Notes: generated by a model not told the origin, from the letters alone. A DNA stretch of 48,434 bases from Candidatus Thermoplasmatota archaeon (GCA_035541015.1 DATLFM010000024.1:1-48434), one strand, 5' to 3'; shown: positions 17,303 to 25,855, counted from the stretch's first letter. Program-made: numbers and translations.

Positions 17303-17707
17303 ATGAACCGGGTTTTCGAGGGCACCGACGACCTTCTCCACATCGTGCTTCGCGGCGAACAGACGCTCGACGGGATCGAGTGGGCCTTCGACGAGGTCGC
17401 CCGCCACGTCCGTCTTCGTCGCAACCGGGCCGCCCGCGTGCGTCTTCTCGTGGACACCGTCGAGGCCCGCATGGACGGGCACCACCGGCGCAAGATCGAG
17501 TCGTGCGCGTCCTCGTCCGAAGCCGAGCGGGTGGCGCTCTCCGGCGCCGGCATGCTGCACGGCGTCGTGGGCAACCTGCGGCTTCGCGCCTCCGGCACCG
17601 ACGCGCGCGTCCGCTGGGTCCGCGCGAACGCCGACGCGCGCGAGTTCCTTCTGCACGGCGGGCTTTCGACGTCCCCGGCCGACCGGGCAAGCGCCGCGGA
17701 GTGGTGA
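17303..17707 (+). CDS. Small STAS-like protein, relative of 8340-8735
   Basis: A 134-aa soluble protein: DLLHIVLRGEQTLDGIEWA, a helix, then VRLLVDTVEARMDGHHRR and a C-terminal VRWVRANADAREFL. The order of strands and helices, and spaced similarities (LLVD against ILVD; a final V-R-A-N-A-D-A-R-E-F-L against L-F-E-T-R-E-E-A-R-R-W-V), match the protein at 8340-8735, so both probably belong to one STAS/SpoIIAA-like group. No enzymatic motif is visible. It follows the carboxylase operon but no link is evident. Confidence 0.6.
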   Translation: MNRVFEGTDDLLHIVLRGEQTLDGIEWAFDEVARHVRLRRNRAARVRLLVDTVEARMDGHHRRKIESCASSSEAERVALSGAGMLHGVVGNLRLRASGTDARVRWVRANADAREFLLHGGLSTSPADRASAAEW

Positions 17708-17712
17708 CGCCT

Positions 17713-17967
17713 TCAGTCCGTGGCCGACCGCAAGAGCGTGCCGGGAAGCACCCAGTAGTGGTCGGGCGGCTCGCGGCACAGCGCGCCCTCCAGGCGCTTG
17801 GCCAGCTGCTCCAGCGCCTGCAGCGTGATGGCGGTGGGGCGCGTCACCCGGATCGCGCCGACGGTGCACTCCCCGCACAGCGTGAGCGACCGGGCGGGGC
17901 AATCCAGACGGTGCAGGGGCGAGCGCGGCTGGCGGCACACCGAGCAGACGGGCGCTTGGCTTGCCAT
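17713..17967 (-). CDS. Small zinc-ribbon protein
   Basis: An 84-aa protein with two CxxC pairs (CSVC near the N-terminus and CGEC about 25 residues later) around a Cys-containing loop, the layout of a zinc ribbon. The C-terminal half (ITLQALEQLAKRLEGAL) is helical and may dimerise or bind a partner. ATG at 17967 is chosen because a CCTTAC box lies about 28 nt upstream; an in-frame ATG at 18018 would add 17 residues before the zinc ribbon. Family unknown; a regulatory or nucleic-acid-binding role is possible but unproven. It is convergent with the STAS-like gene. Confidence 0.6.
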   Translation of the reverse strand: MASQAPVCSVCRQPRSPLHRLDCPARSLTLCGECTVGAIRVTRPTAITLQALEQLAKRLEGALCREPPDHYWVLPGTLLRSATD

Positions 17968-18077
17968 GCCCGTTCGTCCGGCGGCAGCCCACGTAAGGTT
18001 TCGGCCAACGATGAGCACCGCGAAACGATCCAGGCGGGCAAAAGCTCAAGCCGCCCGCGCGACTCTTCGCAAGCGCT

Positions 18078-20090
18078 TTGCCCTCGTTGCGCGTGCAATC
18101 CGAGTACGAGCCCGCCGGCGACCAGCCGCAGGCGATCGCCTCGCTCGTGCGCTCGATCGAGCGCGGCGACGAGCGCGCCACGCTCCTTGGCGTGACCGGA
18201 TCGGGAAAGACCTTCACGATCGCCAAGGTGATCGAGCAGCTCCAGCGACCCACGCTTGTCATCTCGCACAACAAGACCCTCGCCGCGCAGCTGTACGCGG
18301 AATTCCGGGAGTTCTTCCCCGACAACGCGGTCGAGTACTTCGTCTCCTACTACGACTACTACCAGCCCGAGGCGTACCTCCCGACGACGGACACCTACAT
18401 CGCCAAGGACTCGGCCCGCAACGAGGAGATCGATCGGCTGCGCCTGTCGGCCACGCAGAGCCTCCTCACGCGGGGCGACACCATCGTCGTCGCCTCCGTC
18501 TCGTGCATCTTCGGCCTTGGCAACCCCCACGAGTACAAGGCCGCCCACCTCGTGCTCGAGCAGGGCCAATCGATCGAGCGCGACGTCGTGCTCGCGCGCC
18601 TGGTCGACATGCAGTACAAGCGCAACGACTTCGAGGTGCAGCGCGGCTGCTTCCGCGTCCGGGGCGACACGGTCGACGTGGAGAGCCCCGACGGGCTCGA
18701 CGTCTTCCGCATCGAGTGGTTCGGGGACGCGATCGAGCGCTTGACGCGCATCGAGCGCGTCACGGGCCGCACGCTCACGAACCTTCCCGCCGTCGCGCTG
18801 TATCCCGCCAAGCACTTCGTGACCCCCAAGGACGAGATCGAGCGCGTCTGCCAGGCCATCGAGCAGGAGCTCGCCGAGCGCCTGTCCGAGCTTCGCGCCG
18901 GAGGCAAGCTCGTGGAAGGCCAGCGCCTCGAGCAGCGGACGAACTTCGACCTCGAGATGATCCGCGAGGTCGGCTACTGCTCGGGCATCGAGAACTACAG
19001 CCGCCACTTCGACGGACGCACGCCAGGCGAGCCTCCGTACACGCTCCTCGACTACTTCCCCAAGGGGGAGTTCCTGACCGTGGTCGACGAGAGCCACGTC
19101 ACGCTCCCGCAGCTTCGCGGCATGCACGCGGGCGACCGATCGCGCAAGGAGGTGCTCGTGGAGTACGGCTTCCGCCTGCCGTGCGCCCTCGACAACCGCC
19201 CGCTGCGGTTCGAGGAGTTCGAGGCGCGCGTCGGCCAAGTCGTGTACGTGAGCGCCACGCCCGGCCCGCACGAGCGCAAGGTCTCCCGCGCGATCGTCGA
19301 GCAGCTCGTGCGGCCCACGGGCCTCCTGGACCCGGAGGTCGAGATCCGCCCCGCCAAAGGCCAGGTCGAGGACCTCCTCTCCGAGATCCGGGCGCGCATC
19401 GAGCGCAAGGAACGCGTGCTCGTCACGACGCTTACGAAGAAGATGGCCGAGGACCTCACGAAGTACTACGAGGACCTCGGGCTCAAGGTCCGCTACCTGC
19501 ACAGCGACGTGGACACGCTCGACCGCATCGACCTGCTCGAGGACCTCCGCGCGGGCGCCTTCGACGTGCTCGTCGGCATCAACCTCCTGCGCGAAGGGCT
19601 CGACCTTCCCGAGGTCTCGCTCGTGGCCGTGCTCGACGCGGACAAGGAGGGGTACCTGCGCAGCGAGACGAGCCTCGTGCAGACGATGGGCCGCGCCGCG
19701 CGCAACAAGGGGGGGACGGTGCTCCTCTACGCCGACCAGCTCACGGACTCGCTTCGCCGCGCGGTCGAGGAGACGCGGCGCCGCCGCGCCGTGCAGGCCG
19801 CCTTCAACGAGCGCCACGGCATCGTCCCGCGCACGATCGAGAAGGCCATCCGCCGCATGCGCGAGCGGGAGAAGGAAGCCATCGAGGAGGTCAAGCGGGA
19901 GGCCACGACCGAGGCCGAGCTTGAGGTCCTGATCACGGAGCTCTCCGGCAAGATGCAACTTGCCGCCAAGCGGCTGGACTTCGAGGCGGCGGCGTACTAT
20001 CGCGATCAGATCCGAAAGCTCCGCGGCGCGGAGCCCACGGGTCAGAGGGTCGTCCGAAGGAGCTTCAAGGGCGTGACCGGGCGGGACTAG
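18078..20090 (+). CDS. uvrB: Excinuclease ABC subunit B
   Basis: A 670-aa UvrB of full length, the helicase-like damage-verification subunit of nucleotide excision repair. The Walker A motif is GVTGSGKT (38-45); the beta-hairpin region reads [13 protein letters not shown]; helicase motifs include [36 protein letters not shown] and QTMGRAARN. The C-terminal UVR motif [15 protein letters not shown] binds UvrA or UvrC. The start is TTG at 18078 or one of two codons just after it (TTG 18087, GTG 18093); an AAAAGCTCAA box lies about 30 nt upstream. UvrABC in archaea is generally regarded as acquired from bacteria. uvrA and uvrC are not in this window. The stop is shared with the convergent gene in CTAG. 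Confidence 0.96.
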   Translation: MPSLRVQSEYEPAGDQPQAIASLVRSIERGDERATLLGVTGSGKTFTIAKVIEQLQRPTLVISHNKTLAAQLYAEFREFFPDNAVEYFVSYYDYYQPEAYLPTTDTYIAKDSARNEEIDRLRLSATQSLLTRGDTIVVASVSCIFGLGNPHEYKAAHLVLEQGQSIERDVVLARLVDMQYKRNDFEVQRGCFRVRGDTVDVESPDGLDVFRIEWFGDAIERLTRIERVTGRTLTNLPAVALYPAKHFVTPKDEIERVCQAIEQELAERLSELRAGGKLVEGQRLEQRTNFDLEMIREVGYCSGIENYSRHFDGRTPGEPPYTLLDYFPKGEFLTVVDESHVTLPQLRGMHAGDRSRKEVLVEYGFRLPCALDNRPLRFEEFEARVGQVVYVSATPGPHERKVSRAIVEQLVRPTGLLDPEVEIRPAKGQVEDLLSEIRARIERKERVLVTTLTKKMAEDLTKYYEDLGLKVRYLHSDVDTLDRIDLLEDLRAGAFDVLVGINLLREGLDLPEVSLVAVLDADKEGYLRSETSLVQTMGRAARNKGGTVLLYADQLTDSLRRAVEETRRRRAVQAAFNERHGIVPRTIEKAIRRMREREKEAIEEVKREATTEAELEVLITELSGKMQLAAKRLDFEAAAYYRDQIRKLRGAEPTGQRVVRRSFKGVTGRD

Positions 20091-20665
20091 CGGCCTTGTC
20101 CGGCGACGTCCGACACGAGCCTTCGGAGCGTGTCCGGAACGTCGTTTGCCGCCGCCTTTTGCTCCAAGACGGCAGGATCCACGCGCGCACGGTGCGCGGC
20201 GTAGAGGAGGATCGCTTGTTCCCAGTCGGTCGTGGACTTCCAGAACTTGGCGGCCAGGAGGCGATCGACGATGGCGTCCTCGACGGTGACGGCGTACACG
20301 GGCAAACCTTCCACCTCGTGGAGGACGACCGTCTCGGTCCGTCGCAGCGAGTCCTTCGGAATCTCGACCACGAGGCCCAAGTCCTCGCGGTAGAGGTGGC
20401 GCCCTTCCTTGCCAAAGCCGGCCTGACGCATGACGTCCTCGATCGCATTCCAATTGCCGATGAGGTCGACGTCACCGGTGGTGTACAGCCCGGAGGTGTA
20501 GAACTCGACGAGGGCCCCGCCGACGAGCACCGCGCGCTGCCCGCCAGGCAGGTGCTTGTTCAGCAGGCCCACGAACAGGATCCTCCGATCCGCCGGCGAA
20601 CGCTCCGCAAGGAGGCGGACGAGCTCGTCGGCGAACCGGGAGCCGCCCGGATCAGCCGCCTTCAA
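20087..20665 (-). CDS. Nucleotidyltransferase-like protein, probable toxin partner
   Basis: A 192-aa protein with a minimal nucleotidyltransferase signature: [15 protein letters not shown] (GG at 49-50) followed by TTGDVDLIG with Asp65 and Asp67 as likely metal ligands. A C-terminal part has [20 protein letters not shown] and a helical region. The pattern resembles AbiEii/MNT- or DUF6036-like proteins, which often act as toxins with a small DNA-binding antitoxin. Its start overlaps the RHH gene by 14 nt, the arrangement expected for such a pair. Activity is inferred; it might instead modify tRNA or a protein. It ends in a CTAG shared with uvrB. Confidence 0.7.
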   Translation of the reverse strand: MKAADPGGSRFADELVRLLAERSPADRRILFVGLLNKHLPGGQRAVLVGGALVEFYTSGLYTTGDVDLIGNWNAIEDVMRQAGFGKEGRHLYREDLGLVVEIPKDSLRRTETVVLHEVEGLPVYAVTVEDAIVDRLLAAKFWKSTTDWEQAILLYAAHRARVDPAVLEQKAAANDVPDTLRRLVSDVAGQGR

Positions 20666-20927
20666 CGGTCACCCGCCCGGAAGCGATGCGGTCCCGCCAC
20701 TGGCGGTCGGCGGCTCGTCCCAGCAGAAGGAGCTCACGCAGGTCCCTGCCCTTCTTGAGGACGGGCCGGCCTCCCCGAAGCGACTGGACGGCCTCTTGCA
20801 CGAGCGGGTTCTCCCGAAGCAGATTCTCGACGAGTCGGCTCACGTCCTCGGATCGCTCCTTGGCGAGGGCGCGCAAGGCCGCCGCGAGCTCGGGCGTCAC
20901 GGAGATGGACAGGCGGCTTACGGGCAT
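20652..20927 (-). CDS. Ribbon-helix-helix-like protein, probable antitoxin
   Basis: A 91-aa protein. The N-terminal SRLSISVTPELAAALRALA fits a ribbon-helix-helix: one strand, then two helices (RSEDVSRLVENLL). The C-terminal half is charged and could wrap the partner. It is the first gene of a two-gene unit with the nucleotidyltransferase-like protein and has a perfect palindrome between its TATA-like box and ATG, consistent with autoregulation. ATG at 20927 is the first codon after that element. Confidence 0.7.
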   Translation of the reverse strand: MPVSRLSISVTPELAAALRALAKERSEDVSRLVENLLRENPLVQEAVQSLRGGRPVLKKGRDLRELLLLGRAADRQWRDRIASGRVTVEGG

Positions 20928-20931
20928 GATG

Positions 20932-20943
20932 TTACTATAGTAA
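20932..20943. promoter_or_regulatory. Palindromic operator of the RHH pair
   Basis: TTACTATAGTAA is a perfect 12-bp palindrome between a TATA-like box (minus strand GGTTTATGAC, 20951-20960) and the RHH start at 20927. It covers the expected transcription start, where binding of a ribbon-helix-helix dimer would block initiation. Confidence 0.65.
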
Positions 20944-21110
20944 TACCAAGGTCATAAACCTTGCGAAGCCGGAAGCAAGACGCACGCGGCTTGGACCTCC
21001 TGCTCGCCCGTACCTTGAAGGCTGGGCCGCGCGGCCCAATCGCTTGCGCCGGCGGCAGCCGCAAGGCCGCCCACGAGTCGACGTCGAACGCCTCCGTGGT
21101 CGGGGGGCCC
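20944..21110. other. Intergenic gap between the RHH promoter and a wHTH gene
   Basis: Apart from the RHH TATA-like box at its left end, this 167-nt GC-rich stretch shows no gene. It lies downstream of the wHTH gene ending at 21111 and probably holds its transcript end; no T-rich terminator is visible. Confidence 0.5.
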
Positions 21111-21656
21111 TTAACCGCCCGCCCTTCCAAGCACCTCGCGCGCCGTTTCGGTCGCGCGGTAGCGCTTGACGCGTCCCTCGCGCCAGGCCTCGACGAGGCC
21201 TTGCTTCTCGAGGATGTCGAGATGGTGCAGGGCGGTGGGCGGCGAAAGGCCGACCGCGGCGGCAAGCTCGGTTTGGCTTGCGCCCGCACGGGCGAAGATG
21301 CCGTGCAGGAGCGCCCGGCGGGAGGGTTCCCGGACCGCGACGATGGCCTTGGCAAGCGTGGGGGGGAAGTCTTTGGTGAAGTAGCGGCGGGTCTTGCCGT
21401 CGCGGACGAGGGAGACGAAGCCCTCGCGCGAGAGCTTCTCGAGATGCCAGGTGGTGGGCCCGTCGGCCAGGCGCACGGCGTCCTGCAGCTCCTTGAACGA
21501 GGTGCCCGGTTTGGCCGTGATCATGGAGAGCATGTCGTGCCGGGTCCCGTGGTCGAGCACCTGGATTCCCGTGATGCGGGAATACATGCCTTCCTTGGCA
21601 AGCTTCCGGGTCCCTCGGGGTTTGCGCGGCTTGGGCTTGGACGCCATGGATCGCAT
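21111..21656 (-). CDS. Soluble tandem winged-helix regulator
   Basis: A 181-aa cytoplasmic protein with a basic N-terminus (SKPKPRKPRGTRK), the motif MYSRI with a following LDHGTRH, and two winged-helix domains at about 45-100 (TTWHLEKLSREGFVSLV) and 115-170 (ALHHLDILEKQGLVEAW). The YSRI...LDH..R stretch matches the segment just after the membrane helix in the two membrane regulators at 1823-4549, so this looks like a version without sensor and anchor. The start is uncertain among ATG 21662, 21656 and 21647; an AATACTAC box about 27 nt upstream favours the first two. Targets are unknown. Confidence 0.78.
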   Translation of the reverse strand: MRSMASKPKPRKPRGTRKLAKEGMYSRITGIQVLDHGTRHDMLSMITAKPGTSFKELQDAVRLADGPTTWHLEKLSREGFVSLVRDGKTRRYFTKDFPPTLAKAIVAVREPSRRALLHGIFARAGASQTELAAAVGLSPPTALHHLDILEKQGLVEAWREGRVKRYRATETAREVLGRAGG

Positions 21657-21780
21657 ACGCATCCCTTGTCGTCCCCCAAGTAGTATTCCGTTTCGGGCGA
21701 ACCTATCAAATCCTCGCTTTTGGGCCTCCAAAGGGCGCAAGGCTCATGCCACGGGAGGGGCCCTCCTGGCGGGGGCTTGC

Positions 21781-22599
21781 ATGGTACCCACGTACGTCCG
21801 GTTCGGCGCTTTTCTTGCGGCCTTCGTCCTCCTGGCCGGCTGCATCGGCTCGCCCGAGCCGGTCTCGACCGCGTCCGTCGAGGGCCCCGCGGAGCTTTCC
21901 GTCGAGGTTCCGCTGCTCGCGACGCTGGGCTTTGGCGGTTGCGTCGAGCAAATCGCCGTCTTCACGATTCCGTCCTCCGTCTTGGGTCCCCTTCCGCCGG
22001 GGTTCAAGGCGTCGAGCCTCGATCCCGCCGGCGCCACTTCGCTGATCGTCACGATCGCGTACCGCTGCGAGCAGACCCAAGTCGGCGACGCGCAGGCGAC
22101 CTCGACTGTCATGCTGGGCCTCCTGGCCGTCGACCCGCCGGCGGAGCACGCCGGCGAGGGCTTCGACCATTACGGGATCGTCGTGGGCGGTTGGGCCGAC
22201 ACGCCGGGCGTGGCGGACGTCCTTGCCTCCTGGAAGCTGCCCAACGTGGGCCTCGGAAAGGTTCGCCTCGACGTCGCGCAAACGCCGCTTGGCCAGACCG
22301 GAAGCTCGCACGGGGAGGACGAGGATTTCTGGATCTCCATCGACACCGTGGTGACCGGCAGCCCCACCAAGGGCGAACCCTCGGCGGCGCGGCTGTACAT
22401 CGTCGAAGACGCAACGCTTCTAGGGTACGTCGACTCGCGGGATCGCGCCGGCGCCATGGGTCTCGAGGGCACCGCCGTCCTGCGGCAGGCTTTCCTGCCG
22501 ATTCCCGTTCCCTTTGCCCAGCCGGGCCTCGGGTTCCACATCTGGGGCGAAGGCTACGGGTTCGATTTCGAGTACGTTCCCCTGAAGGCGGAGGCCTAG
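21781..22599 (+). CDS. Lipoprotein of unknown function
   Basis: A 272-aa protein with a lipoprotein signal (FLAAFVLLAGC, Cys21) and a beta-rich secreted body with aromatic-rich strands near the end (LGFHIWGEGYGFDFEY). Two Cys residues in the mature part (GGCVEQIAV and YRCEQTQV) may form a disulfide. No family was recognised. ATG at 21781 has GGGGG a few nt upstream; a CCTATCAAAT box at about 21701-21710 would give a leader of some 45 nt. It ends 37 nt from the convergent small gene. Confidence 0.68.
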   Translation: MVPTYVRFGAFLAAFVLLAGCIGSPEPVSTASVEGPAELSVEVPLLATLGFGGCVEQIAVFTIPSSVLGPLPPGFKASSLDPAGATSLIVTIAYRCEQTQVGDAQATSTVMLGLLAVDPPAEHAGEGFDHYGIVVGGWADTPGVADVLASWKLPNVGLGKVRLDVAQTPLGQTGSSHGEDEDFWISIDTVVTGSPTKGEPSAARLYIVEDATLLGYVDSRDRAGAMGLEGTAVLRQAFLPIPVPFAQPGLGFHIWGEGYGFDFEYVPLKAEA

Positions 22600-22636
22600 C
22601 CCGGCGGGAGGGCAGACCCATCCCGACTCCGCGCGT

Positions 22637-22978
22637 TCAGCCGAAGATGAAGCCGACGCCGCCGGCGGCGGCTTCCTCCTCGTCCTTGATCTTCTGGCGG
22701 ATGGCCTCGGCGTCCTTGGCCTCCTGTCCCCCGAACGCCTTCACGCGGTCGCGTGCATGTTTCAAGGCCTCGTCGCTGCCCTCCACGAGAACGTAGAGGT
22801 AGCCCTCTTCGAGGCCCAGGGATTGACCCTCCTTGACCACGATGGTCTGCTTTCGGAGGAGGTCGGCGACCTTGTCGTAGACGAGCTTGCCGGTCGCAGG
22901 GTCCTTCACGTTGATTTCCAACGCCTGCTCCCACTTGGGCTTGTCCGACTTCTTGATCTCGAAGACCGCAAAGGCCAT
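22637..22978 (-). CDS. Small conserved-looking protein, function unknown
   Basis: A 113-aa soluble protein: MAFAVFEIKKSDKPKWEQA, then VADLLRKQTIVVKEG, a strand pair YLYVLVEGSDEAL and a charged C-terminal helix (DAEAIRQKIKDEEEAA) ending GGVGFIFG. The mix of strands and helices suggests a small alpha/beta fold with a flexible tail. No motif of known function was seen. A strong CTTTTTAAGC box 30 nt before the ATG suggests it is a real, well-expressed gene with its own promoter. Confidence 0.65.
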   Translation of the reverse strand: MAFAVFEIKKSDKPKWEQALEINVKDPATGKLVYDKVADLLRKQTIVVKEGQSLGLEEGYLYVLVEGSDEALKHARDRVKAFGGQEAKDAEAIRQKIKDEEEAAAGGVGFIFG

Positions 22979-23004
22979 GCGAATCGGGCGGCAAGCCTCC
23001 CTCC

Positions 23005-23015
23005 GCTTAAAAAGG
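23005..23015 (-). promoter_or_regulatory. TATA-like box for the small gene at 22637-22978
   Basis: The minus strand reads CCTTTTTAAGC, centred about 31 nt before ATG at 22978, one of the clearest promoter boxes in the window. Confidence 0.6.
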
Positions 23016-23023
23016 TTGCCGGG

Positions 23024-23737
23024 CTAGGGGACGACCTCGCCGGCCAGGAACCCGCGTGTCCACGCATTCGCGGGTGCGTGAAGCGCCTCGCGGCCTCCCC
23101 GCTCGACCACCGAACCGTCGCGCAGGAAGGCCACCTCGGTGGCAAGCCGCCTGGCCTGGAAGACGTCGTGCGTGCACAGAAGAACCGAGCGGCCGGGCTG
23201 ACGGGCAAAGGCGCCCGTGGCCGCCTCGAGCGCGAGCACGTTGGCGGGATCGAGATTGGCCGTGAACTCGTCGAGGAGGAGGATCTCGGGCTCGACGAGC
23301 GTCGCCCGCACGAAGGCCAGGCGCTGGAGCTCCCCGCCCGAGAGGTGCCGCGCAGGGCGGCCGGCGACGTGCGCAAGATCCATGCGGAGAAGCGCCGGAA
23401 GCGCCCGCGCGTGCGCCTCCTCGCGCGGCACGCCGCGGACGCGAAGACCCACGGCCGCGTTGTCGAGCACGGTCCCCGCAAGGGCCACCGGACGCTGGAG
23501 GACGACGCCCATGCGGCGGCGCGCGGCGAGCGCGTCCCGCGGGAGCGCGCCGTCCACGAGCACCTCGCCGCTTTCGACCGGATGCAAGAGGGCGGCGACG
23601 CGAAGGAGCGTCGTCTTGCCGGCGCCGGAAGGGCCCATGACCGCAAGCACTCCGCCCTCGGGCACGGCAAGGTCCACGCCGCGAAGCGCAAGCCGGCCGC
23701 CGTGACTTGCCGCCACGCGCGAAAGCGTGAGCCTCAC
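23024..23737 (-). CDS. tupC: Tungstate/molybdate ABC transporter ATPase
   Basis: A 237-aa ABC ATPase. Walker A is MGPSGAGKTTLL, the signature is HLSGGELQRLAF, and Walker B is EILLLDEFTANLDPAN followed by LCTHDVFQA. The start is GTG at 23737, overlapping the permease stop as GTGA with GGGAGG about 8 nt upstream, which decides it over upstream codons. It energises uptake by the permease and binding protein encoded just before it. Tungstate rather than molybdate is inferred from the binding protein type; some relatives take both. It is the last gene of the three-gene unit. Confidence 0.9.
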   Translation of the reverse strand: MRLTLSRVAASHGGRLALRGVDLAVPEGGVLAVMGPSGAGKTTLLRVAALLHPVESGEVLVDGALPRDALAARRRMGVVLQRPVALAGTVLDNAAVGLRVRGVPREEAHARALPALLRMDLAHVAGRPARHLSGGELQRLAFVRATLVEPEILLLDEFTANLDPANVLALEAATGAFARQPGRSVLLCTHDVFQARRLATEVAFLRDGSVVERGGREALHAPANAWTRGFLAGEVVP

Positions 23738-24372
23738 GGGCGGTCCTCCCACAGCGTGAGGGCAAGCACGGTCGCCGCCGAGAGCGCAAGCAGGATCACG
23801 CCCAGCAGGACCGCGTACTGGAGGTCGCCCCTTCCGGTCTCAAGCACGATCGCGGTCGTGAGCACGCGCGTGTGCGACTGGATGTTGCCGCCCACGATGA
23901 TGACGGCGCCCACCTCGCCGATCGCGCGCCCGAAGGCCAGCATGAGCGCGCCCACGAGGCTCCGGCGGATCTCGCGCAGCAGCATCCCGCGCACCTGCGA
24001 CTCGCTTGCGCCCACGGCGCGCGCGGTCTCACCAAGCAGCGGATCGACCGACGCGACGGCCGAGGCGACCATGCCGGCCAGAAGCGGCGCCAGGAGAAGC
24101 ACCTGCGCCACCACCATCGCCTCCGGCGTGAAGAGAAGCCCCAACGACCCAAGCGGCCCCGCGCGCGAGAGGAGCAGGAACACGAAGAGCCCGGCGAGCA
24201 CCGGAGGAAGGCCGTAGAGCGTGCGAGTGAGGACGAGGAACGTGCGGCGAAAACGCGTCCGCCGCTCGCCCAGCCACAACCCCGCCGGCACGCCGAGGAC
24301 GCCGGCGAGCGCCGTGCTGGCAAGCGCCACCTGGACGGTGAGAAGCGTGATCGCCCCGACGTCGGCGCTCAT
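23734..24372 (-). CDS. tupB: Tungstate/molybdate ABC transporter permease
   Basis: A 212-aa inner membrane protein with five to six helices. The ABC-permease loop that docks the ATPase is visible as ETARAVGASESQVRGMLL, and GRAIGEVGAVIIVGGN is typical of the TupB/ModB/WtpB group. ATG at 24372 overlaps the stop of the binding-protein gene as ATGA, and its own stop overlaps the ATPase start as GTGA, so all three proteins should be translated in series. Confidence 0.9.
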   Translation of the reverse strand: MSADVGAITLLTVQVALASTALAGVLGVPAGLWLGERRTRFRRTFLVLTRTLYGLPPVLAGLFVFLLLSRAGPLGSLGLLFTPEAMVVAQVLLLAPLLAGMVASAVASVDPLLGETARAVGASESQVRGMLLREIRRSLVGALMLAFGRAIGEVGAVIIVGGNIQSHTRVLTTAIVLETGRGDLQYAVLLGVILLALSAATVLALTLWEDRP

Positions 24373-25214
24373 GCGCCTCCGCCCGAAGCGCCCGCGCGGA
24401 ACAACGGTCGCCCGTCCACCGCAAACGTCTCGACGGCGGCCCGCCCTTCGGCCGAGAGCAGCCACTCGACGAAGGCCCCCGCCGCCTCGGAGTTGACGCC
24501 CGGCACGCGCGAGGCGTCCACCGGAAGCGCGCTGTACACGTTCGTGAGCGCTTCTCCGCCCTGCACGTGGACGACCAGCGCGAGCGCGCTGCGATACGAA
24601 TGGTACGTGGCCTCGTCGACAAGCGTGTACGCCGAAAGCTCGCTTGCGATGCGCAGCGTGGCGCCCATGCCCTGCCCGACCAGACGGTACCACGGCGCCG
24701 GGACGACCTCACGATCGTAGTCGAGGCCCGAAAGCGCCCAAAGCTCGCGCTCGCGCGCGTGCGTGCCCGACCCGTCCCCGCGCGACACGAACGGAGCACC
24801 CGCTTGCGCCAACGCAGCCATGGCGGCCGGAGCGTCGAGGCCCGCCACGCGCACCCCGTCCCCCGAGGGGCCCACGATCAGGAACCCGTTGCGCGCGAAC
24901 ACGTGCCGCCCCGTGCCGAACCCTTGCGCGACGAAGGCCTCCTCGAGCGCCGGCGCGTGGGTGAGAAGAACGTCTGCGTTGCCGCGCTTGGCGTCCTCAA
25001 GCGCCAAGCCCGTTCCAAGCGCGCGGACGCGAACGTCGATCCCGCGCGCCTGCTCGAAGACCGGAACGATCGAGGCGAGCAGGCCGGAATTCTCAAGGCT
25101 CGTCGTCGTGGACACGCGCAGCGCCGGACGCGGGCTGGATTCGAAGGCCGACAGGCACCCGGCGAGCGCGGGGGCCAGAAGCGCGGCGATCGCAAGCGCG
25201 GCGACGGTCCGCAT
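24369..25214 (-). CDS. tupA: Tungstate-binding lipoprotein of the ABC transporter
   Basis: A 281-aa periplasmic-type binding protein with a lipoprotein signal (LLAPALAGC, Cys20). The hallmark LRVSTTTSLENSGLL after the signal, RGNADVLLTHAP and the GDGSGTHARERELW stretch identify the TupA-like oxyanion binders (tungstate, possibly molybdate). It would sit outside the membrane anchored by lipid and hand substrate to the permease. It is first in the unit, and its promoter carries a ModE-type operator and is divergent from the ModE gene. Confidence 0.9.
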   Translation of the reverse strand: MRTVAALAIAALLAPALAGCLSAFESSPRPALRVSTTTSLENSGLLASIVPVFEQARGIDVRVRALGTGLALEDAKRGNADVLLTHAPALEEAFVAQGFGTGRHVFARNGFLIVGPSGDGVRVAGLDAPAAMAALAQAGAPFVSRGDGSGTHARERELWALSGLDYDREVVPAPWYRLVGQGMGATLRIASELSAYTLVDEATYHSYRSALALVVHVQGGEALTNVYSALPVDASRVPGVNSEAAGAFVEWLLSAEGRAAVETFAVDGRPLFRAGASGGGA

Positions 25215-25228
25215 GCGGCGCGGTCACC

Positions 25229-25254
25229 CCGTTATGCTCGCTTAAGCATAACGG
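25229..25254. promoter_or_regulatory. ModE-type operator over a divergent promoter
   Basis: A perfect inverted repeat has 10-bp arms (CCGTTATGCT and AGCATAACGG) and a 6-bp spacer. The CGTTAT-N12-ATAACG layout equals, from memory, that of the E. coli modA operator for ModE. GCTTAAGC at 25241-25248 in its centre is a palindromic AT box about 29 nt from the tupA start and about 35-47 nt from the two possible modE starts. Metal-bound ModE on this site would shut off both promoters. Confidence 0.85.
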
Positions 25255-25291
25255 CAAAGGTTCTTCGCCCGCCCGACCGTTGGCCACGCCG

Positions 25292-25855
25292 ATGCCGCGC
25301 CTGCGCACGCGAAGCTGGCTGGAGGCGCGCGGCCGCGCGGTCCTGCCCGACGACGCCGCCGCGCTCTTGTCGGCCGTTGCGACCGAGGGCTCGCTTGCGG
25401 CCGCGGCGCGCGCGACGGGCCGATCCTACCGTCACGCGTGGGGCCTCCTGCGGAAGGCGGAGGAAGCCGCCGGGCGCCCTCTCCTCACGCGGGCGCGCGG
25501 GGGCGCGGCGCGAGGCGGCGCGCGCCTTACGCCGGCCGGCGAGCGCGTGCTTGCCGCCTACGAGCAACGGCGCGGCGCGCTCGAGCGCGTCACGGACGAG
25601 GACACCTTCTGGCAGGCGATGGGGTACGGCCTGTCGGCGCGCAACCAGCTCCGCGGGACGCTGCGGGCCGTCGAGCGCGACGGCGTGGCGGCCCGCGTCA
25701 CGATCGACCTTGCGCCCGGCCAGGCGCTGGAGAGCCTCATCACCCGAGCCGCCGCCGACCACCTCCGCCTGCGGGAAGGGCTTCGCGTGAGGGCCGTGAT
25801 CAAGGCCACGGAGGTCATGATCCTCGCGCCCCCGCGCAAGCGTCCACCGTCGTGA
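25292..25855 (+). CDS. modE: Molybdate/tungstate-responsive regulator
   Basis: A 187-aa ModE. Residues 21-85 are the LysR-like winged helix (LLSAVATEGSLAAAARATG, RHAWGLLRKAEEA, TPAGERVL). Residues 114-180 form a single Mop/TOBE oxyanion-binding domain with SARNQLRG at 115-122 and KATEVM at 171-176. E. coli ModE has two Mop domains; one per subunit is common in archaea and other bacteria. It likely senses tungstate or molybdate and represses the divergent transporter through the operator at 25229-25254. ATG at 25292 is used; TTG at 25280 would add four residues and lies closer to the AT box. Confidence 0.9.
   Translation: MPRLRTRSWLEARGRAVLPDDAAALLSAVATEGSLAAAARATGRSYRHAWGLLRKAEEAAGRPLLTRARGGAARGGARLTPAGERVLAAYEQRRGALERVTDEDTFWQAMGYGLSARNQLRGTLRAVERDGVAARVTIDLAPGQALESLITRAAADHLRLREGLRVRAVIKATEVMILAPPRKRPPS

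Noticed and set aside
15620-20453. Two long minus-strand frames opposite the carboxyltransferase and uvrB
   Set aside because: Both are mirror frames of strongly conserved plus-strand genes and show only His/Val/Arg-rich low-complexity sequence.
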